Assembly (NCBI RefSeq): GCF_016100455.1
Contig: NZ_JACFSK010000001.1
Span: forward strand, 1,736,001-1,800,000
Length of the DNA: 64,000 bases
Direction: 5' to 3'
From: Bartonella sp. M0283
GTDB taxonomy: Bacteria; Pseudomonadota; Alphaproteobacteria; Rhizobiales; Rhizobiaceae
Under the pieces are notes generated by a model. It was not told the DNA's origin. It made no database searches and worked only from the letters and a program-made list of their open reading frames with translations. The translations under genes were made by a program, and so were the position numbers. Numbering within the stretch: the first letter of the stretch is position 1; every line of letters begins with the position of its first letter. Of this stretch, positions 57,118-64,000 are shown in pieces.

Positions 57118-57760
57118 TTATCACCCATTTATTTTCAAAACGTGAACCAATGTTGGAAACGACCCAACTAATGACGTAATAAAAAACGCCTGCCAGAAAG
57201 AAGATTACGAATGGCTCGTTCAATCTGATATTCAATTGTTGGGAAGCGCGGAGCAGCTCGATAATTCCTATCCAGAAAACCAGAGAGGTATCTTTCATGA
57301 CCGAAAGCGTAAGATTGAGCCAACCGGAAAAGCCTACTCTGACCGCAAGCGGTATGACAATGTAAAAGACATCCTGCCACCAGCTCAAACCAAGAGAACG
57401 GCTCGCTCTACGCAAATTTCCCGGCACCGCCAAAATGCCTCCCCGCACAACTTCGGTACAGTAAGAAGCCGTGTAAAGGCCAAGTACAAAGCAGGCGACT
57501 GTAAAAGCACTCCATTTAATGCCGATAACGGTCTTGAAAGAATTGAACAAGACAAATTGTATTGGCAAAGGTACACAACGGGGAATATCCAGAAACCACG
57601 CTAGCGGCATGGATATTTTCGGCATTCCAGCGCGAATGAAACCGAATATAATTCCTAAAGCCGTACCGATAGCCATTGCCGCCACAGTCAATTCTATTGT
57701 GACAAGAGCACCATTTGAAAGATAGACAAGATCGCTCCAGGTAAGTTTTGTTGTAAACAT
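57110..57760 (-). CDS. Amino-acid-type ABC transporter permease, second subunit
   Basis: A 216-residue HisM-type permease. VTIELTVAAMAIGTALGIIFG, then DIPRCVPLPIQFVLF and the EAA loop GNLRRASRSLGLSWWQDVFYIVIPLAV. It forms a heterodimer with the permease at 57774, 13 bases upstream in the operon. Overlaps the ATPase gene. Confidence 0.9.
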   Translation of the reverse strand: MFTTKLTWSDLVYLSNGALVTIELTVAAMAIGTALGIIFGFIRAGMPKISMPLAWFLDIPRCVPLPIQFVLFNSFKTVIGIKWSAFTVACFVLGLYTASYCTEVVRGGILAVPGNLRRASRSLGLSWWQDVFYIVIPLAVRVGFSGWLNLTLSVMKDTSLVFWIGIIELLRASQQLNIRLNEPFVIFFLAGVFYYVISWVVSNIGSRFENKWVIND

Positions 57761-57773
57761 CTGTCCCTCTCCA

Positions 57774-58439
57774 TCAATATCTCAGAATTTTCCATGCCGA
57801 TAATCTGGCGAGGATAAGCAGCATTTTTGACATGATGTAATAAATGACTGCAGCGGCGAAGAAATATTCGAATGTGCGGTAGGAAGAGTCGGCCAAACTT
57901 TTGGTAACTGCCATCAAATCCTTGTCCAATCCGACAACAACACCGAGCGATGTCATCAGAAGTGCCCAAATCAACTGGTTGGTCAATGGATAATAGACAA
58001 CCCGCAGAAGTTGGGGAACCACGACAAGGTGAAAAGACTGGAATGCTGTCATCCCCAATGAACGGGCGGCGCGTGTCTGTGTTTCGGGAACCGCTTGCAA
58101 ACCGCCACGGAAATTTTCTGCCAAATATCCGGCGCTGTTAAACGTTATACCAATCAATAAAGCCCACCACGATGAAATAAAAATACCGAAAGCGCCAAAA
58201 CCGAAATATAGAAAATAGAGCTGTAAAAGCGCCGGCGTATTGCGGGCAATCGATATCCAGGTGATGGCGATTGCTTTAAGCGGACGATTGGTGGAGCGCC
58301 TCATGACCAATAGAACCAACCCTATGAGGATTGATAAGACCATACAAATGGCTGTTGTATAAAGGCTAACCCACGCTCCTGCCAAAAGCTGATTGATATG
58401 TTGCCAAACTGTACCCCACTGAAATTTATAATTGAACAT
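57774..58439 (-). CDS. Amino-acid-type ABC transporter permease, first subunit
   Basis: About 221 residues. WVSLYTTAICMVLSILIGLVLL, SIARNTPALLQLYFLYFGFG and the EAA loop PETQTRAARSLGMTAFQSFHL are typical of the family. Two in-frame ATGs overlap the end of the aconitase-X gene (58460 and 58439); the second gives the usual short N-terminus FNYKFQWGTVW and is chosen. Overlap with the upstream enzyme gene shows that the catabolic enzyme and transporter are co-translated. Confidence 0.88.
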   Translation of the reverse strand: MFNYKFQWGTVWQHINQLLAGAWVSLYTTAICMVLSILIGLVLLVMRRSTNRPLKAIAITWISIARNTPALLQLYFLYFGFGAFGIFISSWWALLIGITFNSAGYLAENFRGGLQAVPETQTRAARSLGMTAFQSFHLVVVPQLLRVVYYPLTNQLIWALLMTSLGVVVGLDKDLMAVTKSLADSSYRTFEYFFAAAVIYYIMSKMLLILARLSAWKILRY

Positions 58440-60300
58440 GGCTTTTACTTTCGTTTTCATGAGCCGTAAGCCAATACGGTGGTTTTACTTCAAATTTTCC
58501 TTCGACGGCCGCTTGAACGCAATTGGCAAGACCGGCAAAACGCATAGTGCATTTTGTCAATCCCGCTCCGTAATGGGCATATTTCCCCGAATTTGTAAGA
58601 ATAGTTTTGTGACTATTCTTGATAATTGGTGCACCAATCATGCACCAACATGTATCTGTTATGATTGTGGCACCAAAATCTTGAAGACTTTGGAAAGATT
58701 GATGCTTTTCAAGTTCTGCAAAACAATGCCGGCCCATAGTAATGTAAAGGCCTGTATTGTGAGATCTGGTTTTGTTTTGACAAAGTTTCGCAAGCAGGAG
58801 TGCTTCCTCAAGCGAAAAATGGGGATTGCCAAGCGCGACAAGATCAATTTTGTCAAACGCCGGTTTATCATTGGCATTTTTATTGCCCGCATTTCCGTTC
58901 AGAACATGCCATGCTTCCAATAGCTCTTCCCGCCCGATGCGAAAAGTTTCCAAATCAAGATCAAGCCAATCGCAATTATCCGAAATTTCTGCCGTTATAC
59001 CTTCAATATGAAACATCGGAGCTGAAGAGGCTGTGGCGAATGCCGCAGACATTGCTTTCAAATTATCCCGATTTGGATGAAGTCCGGATAAACCGTTGAT
59101 CAAAGGGATATGCGAACCCGAAATCACCCCTATCCGGTAGCCAAGCAAAGGATAGAAAGAGTCATCAATAGAGTCCGGCTTTTCAACAATAATTCTGATG
59201 GTTGGCATCCTGTTGGCTTTTATATGGCAGCCTGTCTTCGGTGCGCGTCCGGTAATTGCAATGCAAGCATCCATAAAGTCCGGATTTTTTTGGCTATGAG
59301 CCCCGATAATACTATTGGCATAAACAACTGCATTCGATTCTGCCCAACCGATTTCCTGCCCTTTCGACGGAGCAGAACAAAGCAAATAAGGAGCACAAGT
59401 GAAACTTTCTTCGGCTCCAATTGCCAAATAATTTTCGGCAAGACGCTTCGCCGGAAGGGCAATCTTTTCTGGAACCGGCTGACGGCTTCTATTTCGAAGA
59501 TCAATCGAAATAGCGTTCAGCGTTGTCGGAACAGTCACTCTGGCATCAAGCATTTTCAGCTTTTCCGAAAAAGCGAGAGCGCCTTTGCCGGTATAAATAC
59601 AGGCGTCAATATGTGCTTGTTGTACATTGATTAAAGATTTCGCATTTTGAAAAACAGCCATTTTACAAACAACTGTCATGGCAAGTCGGGCAGCTTCGCC
59701 ATGTTTTCCTGCAAGCAATTCCTGATCATATGACGTCAAATCAAGTGACGGAAATTCTGCAAGCGAAAGTTCTTCAGAATGAACAGTCTCCTCATCAGCC
59801 TCTCCGGCTATCATCAATCCGTCATGGCAAAGCTTAACCCGTTCCATCGCTGCAATGCGCTGAAACTTTGCCTTTTGAACCACCATGACAGGAAGAGAAC
59901 GACCAAAGAAAATTTTGGCAACAAGAACGCCAGCCAATAATATACTATCTGTTTCAGAAAGAATAAGTGCAGCAGGCGCTTTAGAGTTAAGAAGCAATTC
60001 CAGAACAATACTGCTTCCTGTGCATGAACCACGACCGGATGGCAAAACAAATATCTTGCCCGATATAGTTTGGCCTGAAAGCGGATGATGGCTATCAATC
60101 ACTTTCCCTGTCAGAGGATCTATCCCGCCCCAAAAACTTAATGGCGTTTCTGTATAGAGAACCTCACCACAAGCACCCCCATCAATATAGGTTGTTCCCG
60201 AAATAAAAGTCGGGTCTCGATATTGGAGTGATCCTTGCATTAAAAATGTCCCGGACAAAAACCCAGAGTAAAGACGAGAAACCTCATCAATTCTCTTCAT
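58426..60300 (-). CDS. Fused aconitase X (DUF126-DUF521), probable cis-3-hydroxy-L-proline dehydratase
   Basis: A 624-residue fusion. The small swivelling domain (DUF126) is at about 44-150, with PLSFWGGIDPLTG and LPSGRGSCTGSS; the large DUF521 catalytic part follows, with SYDQELLAGKHGEAARLAM, GHSQKNPDFMDACIAITGR and a final ThxCxM-type region ITDTCWCMIGAP, whose cysteines fit the AcnX iron-sulfur/metal site. Characterised bacterial fused AcnX proteins dehydrate cis-3-hydroxy-L-proline to pyrroline-2-carboxylate. Being inside an amino-acid ABC operon next to a HypD-type gene supports this. An unusual 40-residue lead precedes the small domain; ATG at 60240 is a shorter alternative. Methylated-lysine or mevalonate-phosphate AcnX functions are less likely here. 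Confidence 0.82.
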   Translation of the reverse strand: MKRIDEVSRLYSGFLSGTFLMQGSLQYRDPTFISGTTYIDGGACGEVLYTETPLSFWGGIDPLTGKVIDSHHPLSGQTISGKIFVLPSGRGSCTGSSIVLELLLNSKAPAALILSETDSILLAGVLVAKIFFGRSLPVMVVQKAKFQRIAAMERVKLCHDGLMIAGEADEETVHSEELSLAEFPSLDLTSYDQELLAGKHGEAARLAMTVVCKMAVFQNAKSLINVQQAHIDACIYTGKGALAFSEKLKMLDARVTVPTTLNAISIDLRNRSRQPVPEKIALPAKRLAENYLAIGAEESFTCAPYLLCSAPSKGQEIGWAESNAVVYANSIIGAHSQKNPDFMDACIAITGRAPKTGCHIKANRMPTIRIIVEKPDSIDDSFYPLLGYRIGVISGSHIPLINGLSGLHPNRDNLKAMSAAFATASSAPMFHIEGITAEISDNCDWLDLDLETFRIGREELLEAWHVLNGNAGNKNANDKPAFDKIDLVALGNPHFSLEEALLLAKLCQNKTRSHNTGLYITMGRHCFAELEKHQSFQSLQDFGATIITDTCWCMIGAPIIKNSHKTILTNSGKYAHYGAGLTKCTMRFAGLANCVQAAVEGKFEVKPPYWLTAHENESKSHVQL

Positions 60301-60384
60301 TCACAAAATTTCATTGATTATTTCCGGACGAGTGTTTGACCACTCGCCCTCTTTTCGCGTTTCGATCAACGATAGACTAACAAC

Positions 60385-61197
60385 TCAACGATAGACGAGC
60401 GGTATTGTCAGATCGACAGGTTCACTCTTGAACCACTTTTTATAAAGCTCGGCATACCGACCGGTGCGTACTTGCTGGTGAACAAACAGGTCAAGATAAT
60501 TGATGAAACCGTATTCGTCACGTTTTGTCGCAATTGCGTAATAGTCCGGAATATAAGGCGCTACACCGGTTATAACGAGATCCGGATAATTACCCGAATT
60601 GATAGCGAGTTGAGCAACGCTTTCAGTCAAGACAGTTGCATCAATATGCCCCTGTGCGACAGCAAGAATTGTGTCGTTTTGCGATTGGTAGGAGCTATAG
60701 CTGCCACCACCCCATTTTTCGATGTCGGCTTTAAGTTTTCCCTCTTCATAAGTGCTAGCGGTATTACCGAGTTTCTTACCCTTCAAATCCTCATAAGAAG
60801 AGATACCCGTATTCTTTCTTGTAAGAACGATCATCCGGTTGACCATATAAGGTATAGAAAAACCGACGACTTTTGCTCTTTCAAGTGTGTCCGATGTCGA
60901 AGCGATAACAACATCGGCCCGATCTGACATTAAAGCTGGAACCCGATCAGGAAAAGGCGTTTCCACAATCTCGGTTTTAACACCGAGGGCTTTGCCCAAA
61001 TCGTTACAATAATCAACATCAAAACCGATTGGCTGATTTTTTGCATCACGTGACCCCATGGGAGCAAAATCAAGCGTTACGGCACAGCGCAACGTTCCGG
61101 CACTGATAATATCATCGACTTTATCTGCCAAAGCCTCACTTGTTAAACCGGCAGCCAAAGCTAACCCCATAGCGGAAATGCGTGTGATGTTTTTCAT
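60385..61197 (-). CDS. ABC transporter substrate-binding protein, polar amino acid family
   Basis: A 270-residue periplasmic protein. The signal peptide (ISAMGLALAAGLTSEALA) is followed by GTLRCAVTLDFAPMGSRDAKNQ, VDYCNDLGKALGV, FPDRVPALMSDRADVVIAS and the second-lobe YEDLKGKKLGNTAST. It is the first gene of the operon with the fused AcnX (84 bases later), two permeases and an ATPase, so its ligand is probably a hydroxyproline. Its own promoter must lie in the 730-base region upstream. Confidence 0.9.
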   Translation of the reverse strand: MKNITRISAMGLALAAGLTSEALADKVDDIISAGTLRCAVTLDFAPMGSRDAKNQPIGFDVDYCNDLGKALGVKTEIVETPFPDRVPALMSDRADVVIASTSDTLERAKVVGFSIPYMVNRMIVLTRKNTGISSYEDLKGKKLGNTASTYEEGKLKADIEKWGGGSYSSYQSQNDTILAVAQGHIDATVLTESVAQLAINSGNYPDLVITGVAPYIPDYYAIATKRDEYGFINYLDLFVHQQVRTGRYAELYKKWFKSEPVDLTIPLVYR

Positions 61198-61925
61198 GTC
61201 TATGCTCCCATTTTGTCATCGCTCACTTATTGCTCGCTATCAAATTAAGACGTCCAGACAGACCATTTCTGATGATGGTTGTTCCCAATTAATGTTATAT
61301 AGTTTTGTCTGTTGATCTACAACTGATATATCTTTATAAAATCACAGTTGTTTTTAAAGTGCAACCAAGAATTTTCAACTTGTGTAAAAACGCAATGCTA
61401 TGTTTTGTTTCAAAACGCAAAAATAGCGATAAATAATCATCAATTACCATTGAATATACAATAGAAACAGACAGTTACATTAATATTATTGTCTGAATGA
61501 AAATTCCGCTTGCAAATTGTTGGTAAAAAATGAAATGAATTTTCACGCTTCGGAAAGACGATTTTTAGGGTAAATTTATCAAGGTGGCGTTAGCAGGAAA
61601 AACTTCCAAACGACCACAATGTTTAAAGGAGTGGAGGCTCCTCTATCAAAGCAATTAAACAATATCAAACCGGAAATTTTTCTTCCAATTTCGCTCCCGT
61701 TTTTGACACCTAAATAGAACAGAGGGCGGTAAATTTTGCTAATTCTTCTATCTCTTCAATGAAGGGGAAAGGCCAAGGCTTGCTTCCTGTTTTAATCAAT
61801 TGATAAGAAAAGAAAACGGACATCGGCCTCATCTATACTTATCCTAAATGAGTAACTGGCCTATACCAATTTTCATACAAGATTTTTATAAAAGACGTGC
61901 TTGAAGCATCAAAATAGTCTGGCAA
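61198..61925. other. Intergenic region upstream of the hydroxyproline transporter operon
   Basis: 728 bases. No gene was recognised. GGAGTGGAGGCTCCT at 61628-61642 is a minor hairpin. Scattered coding-like words on the minus strand around 61800 are too short to interpret. Confidence 0.5.
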
Positions 61926-62573
61926 TCACGGGACCATTTTTCGTAAATGTTCCATCAGTTTTAATGCTCTATTGCCGGCTACATCCGGTTTACCGCTGAC
62001 AATCCCTTCAATCAATGAAATATGTGCATTGGCGGAGTTTATAATAGCTTCCTGTCCGCGGTAGAGACGGAACCAAAACCGTCGCGAGTGGGTTTGCAAA
62101 GGTTCGACAACCCGAGCTGCAAATATATTGCCTGCGGCTTTGCCCAATGTTTCATCGAAAAGCTTGTCCGCATCCAGAAAGTTATAAGGGTCATTTTCTT
62201 CGGCCGACTTTTTCAAATTCTCTGCCGCCATTTTCATTCGTTCGATGTCAACGGCGCCGGCAAAACGCGCGGCATCCCGTGCAAGCAGAACTTCTATCCC
62301 CTGACGTACGTCAAGAACACGACCAAAGTCTTGTGGTTCAAGATTGGCAACCCGCACCCCTGAACGGGGGCGAATTTCAAAAAAACCTTCCCATGCCAGC
62401 CGCTGTATAGCTTCTCTTACAGGAGTGCGCCCCATTCCGGTTGCGTCGATCAGTGCACGTTCATTGACCACCATGCCCGGCTCGAGAGCCAATGTAACAA
62501 TCATGCGTTCCAGACTTCTATAAGCTATGTCCGCCTGACTTTCATTGACTGCCATTACTTTCATATTTTTCAT
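61926..62573 (-). CDS. GntR-family regulator, FCD subfamily (HypR-like)
   Basis: A 215-residue regulator. HTH GMVVNERALIDATGMGRTPVREAIQRLAWEGFFEI, then the helical FCD domain with ADKLFDETLGKAAGN. ATG at 62573 follows AAAGG and removes a TTG-started lead of nine residues from the open frame. It is divergent from the HypD-type gene and close to the AcnX/ABC operon, so it most likely senses a hydroxyproline intermediate and controls both, as HypR does in Sinorhizobium. A palindrome at 62623 is a candidate site. Confidence 0.85.
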   Translation of the reverse strand: MKNMKVMAVNESQADIAYRSLERMIVTLALEPGMVVNERALIDATGMGRTPVREAIQRLAWEGFFEIRPRSGVRVANLEPQDFGRVLDVRQGIEVLLARDAARFAGAVDIERMKMAAENLKKSAEENDPYNFLDADKLFDETLGKAAGNIFAARVVEPLQTHSRRFWFRLYRGQEAIINSANAHISLIEGIVSGKPDVAGNRALKLMEHLRKMVP

Positions 62574-62622
62574 ATCTACCTTTAATATATCACTTGACAA
62601 GCGTAATTTATATGATATTTTT

Positions 62623-62634
62623 TTGATATATCAA
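62623..62634. promoter_or_regulatory. Candidate GntR operator
   Basis: TTGATATATCAA, a perfect 12-base palindrome, between the divergent GntR and HypD-type genes, 50 bases upstream of the GntR ATG. A related partial copy (ATATATCACTTGACAAG) lies at about 62585-62601. Binding is inferred. Confidence 0.45.
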
Positions 62635-62774
62635 TACCTCATAATATTGGGTAGGTAGCAATATATCTGTGATTGTGGCGCCGAGTGCCACTGTCAATTT
62701 TGATATCAACAAATAAAATTTGTACGGTCGCTTTGTGGGGAGGAACCATGCAAGTGCCAAATAAGGGGAATATT

Positions 62775-63740
62775 ATGGATTCTAGTATATTTTCAGGGGT
62801 AATCCCCGCATTAATGACGCCTTGCAAACAGGACCGGACACCGGATTTTTCTGCTCTTGTTGCCAAAGCAAAAGAGCTTATCGCCACAGGGATGTCGGCT
62901 GTGGTCTATTGCGGATCAATGGGCGATTGGCCCCTATTGACCGATGAAGAACGTATGGAGGGTGTTGAAAATCTGGTTAAAGCCGGAATTCCGGTTATTG
63001 TCGGCACCGGTGCGGTTAACACGAAAACTGCGGTAAGACATGCGCGTCACGCCCAGAAGGTTGGTGCAAAAGGTTTGATGGTTATTCCGCGCGTTCTCTC
63101 CCGTGGTAGTGTGTTGGCTGCCCAGAAAAACCATTTCAAAGCTATTTTATCGGCAGCACCCGATCTTCCCGCTGTGATTTATAACAGTCCTTATTATGGA
63201 TTTGCTACGCGCGCCGATCTTTTTTTCGCTCTACGGGCAGAACATAAAAACCTGATCGGCTTCAAAGAATTCGGCGGGCCTGACGATATGCGCTATGCCG
63301 CCGAAAACATTACCAGTCGTGATGACAATGTCTCTCTTATGATCGGTGTTGATACAACAGTTGTCCATGGTTATGTCAATTGTGGTGCAACGGGTGCTAT
63401 CACCGGTATAGGCAATGTCTTGCCGAAAGAAGTCATCCACCTGTGTCGTCTGTGTGAAGCCGCAGCAAAGGGGGATGTCGAAGCACGCCAACGTGCTGAA
63501 GAACTCGAGCAAGCTTTGGCTATTCTTTCATCATTCGATGCTGGCCCCGATCTCGTGCTATTTTTCAAACATATGATGGTTGTGAAAGGCGACAAAGCCT
63601 ATAAGCTCCATTTCAATGAAACCGATGAACTCACAGAAAGCCAGCGTGGATTTGTCGAAAAGCAGCTTAAGCTATTTGATACATGGTATAAAAAGTGGAG
63701 TGAATTGCCGGGAGCCGTTCAAAAATACAAAGTCGCATAA
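62775..63740 (+). CDS. hypD: DHDPS-family protein, probable pyrroline-4-hydroxy-2-carboxylate deaminase (HypD-type)
   Basis: A 321-residue class-I aldolase fold. IFSGVIPALMTPCKQDRTPDF and VVYCGSMGDWPLLT are the signatures of the hydroxyproline-pathway branch, in which the product is 2-oxoglutarate semialdehyde. The Schiff-base Lys is in LIGFKEFGGPDD and the conserved Tyr in AVIYNSPYYG. ATG at 62775 has AAGGGGA upstream and gives the standard N-terminus; 62748, with GGAGG, is an in-frame alternative adding nine residues. It is divergent from a GntR regulator and 138 bases upstream of an FAD oxidase gene, as in rhizobial hyp loci. Confidence 0.82.
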   Translation: MDSSIFSGVIPALMTPCKQDRTPDFSALVAKAKELIATGMSAVVYCGSMGDWPLLTDEERMEGVENLVKAGIPVIVGTGAVNTKTAVRHARHAQKVGAKGLMVIPRVLSRGSVLAAQKNHFKAILSAAPDLPAVIYNSPYYGFATRADLFFALRAEHKNLIGFKEFGGPDDMRYAAENITSRDDNVSLMIGVDTTVVHGYVNCGATGAITGIGNVLPKEVIHLCRLCEAAAKGDVEARQRAEELEQALAILSSFDAGPDLVLFFKHMMVVKGDKAYKLHFNETDELTESQRGFVEKQLKLFDTWYKKWSELPGAVQKYKVA

Positions 63741-63878
63741 ATAGCTTTTCTAAACAACATTTGGCCGGATGAGTAACGTGCCCGAATTTTATTCGTGACG
63801 TCGGCCAGATGAAAATTCTACATGATTGCATCAGCCCGAAAGACAAAAATCATAATGCTCGGGGGAGGATAATAAGCG

Positions 63879-64000
63879 ATGCAGGCGAAAAAGTCGGTTT
63901 CAATAATCGGAGGCGGTATTGTCGGCGTCGCTACGGCTGCCATTCTCTCTGAAAACGGATATGATGTTACCATCATCGACAGAAGCGGGATATGTGAAGA
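63879..64000 (+). CDS. FAD-dependent D-amino-acid/hydroxyproline oxidase, N-terminal part (runs off the window)
   Basis: The first 40 residues are present: SVSIIGGGIVGVATAAILSE is the FAD/NAD Rossmann dinucleotide motif and VTIIDRSG the end of its second strand. GGGGGAGG is 10 bases before the ATG. The layout is of the DadA/HypO group; following a HypD-type gene, it is probably the cis-4-hydroxy-D-proline oxidase of the pathway. The rest is outside the window. Confidence 0.75.
   Translation, partial: MQAKKSVSIIGGGIVGVATAAILSENGYDVTIIDRSGICE

Noticed and set aside
1..64000. CRISPR arrays, rRNA genes, replication origin
   Set aside because: No regularly spaced repeats, rRNA-like segments or DnaA-box clusters were noticed.

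Overview
The window looks like an alphaproteobacterium of the Hyphomicrobiales (Rhizobiales), most likely a Bartonellaceae-like or related host-associated lineage. The evidence is a dusB-ntrB-ntrC cluster, an RhtX-type siderophore permease next to a TonB receptor and an AraC regulator, many GntR/FCD and LysR regulators beside small catabolic loci, rhizobium-style hydroxyproline genes, and a fairly low G+C content. Species assignment is inference; no rRNA gene is present.

Layout. 1-5.9 kb: the start of a response regulator, then a tight operon (HAD phosphatase, esterase, two small SMR-like membrane proteins, DegT-type aminotransferase), a GlxA-type regulator and a metallo-hydrolase. 6-9.7 kb: a Tat-signal alcohol dehydrogenase, a carboxymuconolactone decarboxylase-like protein and a DUF2255 protein, divergent from a LysR regulator. 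10-12.5 kb: an ABC importer of thiamine-pyrimidine type. 12.6-15.4 kb: a nitrilase-family hydrolase, a GntR regulator and an MHS-type MFS transporter. 15.6-23.5 kb: a decaying zone with an unrecognised gene fossil, a frameshifted FAD oxidoreductase / aldehyde dehydrogenase / DHDPS-family operon and a frameshifted sugar porter. 23.7-27.5 kb: LysR with an MFS transporter, and an ApeA-like HEPN protein, probably phage defence. 27.9-33 kb: conserved core with tRNA-Ser(GGA), a glutathione transferase, dusB-ntrB-ntrC and tRNA-Ser(TGA).

33-46 kb is visibly A+T-richer and looks acquired. It holds decayed remains of a LysR regulator, a sugar-acid MFS transporter and a ketoglutarate-semialdehyde dehydrogenase, followed by an intact iron-type alcohol dehydrogenase, a LysR regulator, an amino-acid-type ABC transporter, an FAH-family dehydratase-like enzyme and an aminotransferase, and then a broken IS6-family element. 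46.2-50.6 kb is a siderophore uptake unit (AraC, TonB receptor, RhtX/FptX permease). 51.4-56 kb has a small ABM-domain monooxygenase, then a fused alpha/beta E1 dehydrogenase with two short-chain dehydrogenases. 56.4-64 kb is devoted to hydroxyproline: an amino-acid ABC transporter whose operon includes a fused aconitase-X (cis-3-hydroxy-L-proline dehydratase type), then a GntR regulator divergent from a HypD-type deaminase and the start of a HypO-type FAD oxidase.

Together the genes suggest a bacterium feeding on host- or diet-derived amino acids, hydroxyprolines and sugar acids, under nitrogen control by NtrBC, with active gain and loss of catabolic modules. The least explained intact system is the phosphatase/esterase/SMR-pair/aminotransferase operon at 0.4-4 kb. 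The orphan fused E1 with two dehydrogenases and the ApeA-like gene are the next most interesting. No CRISPR array was seen.
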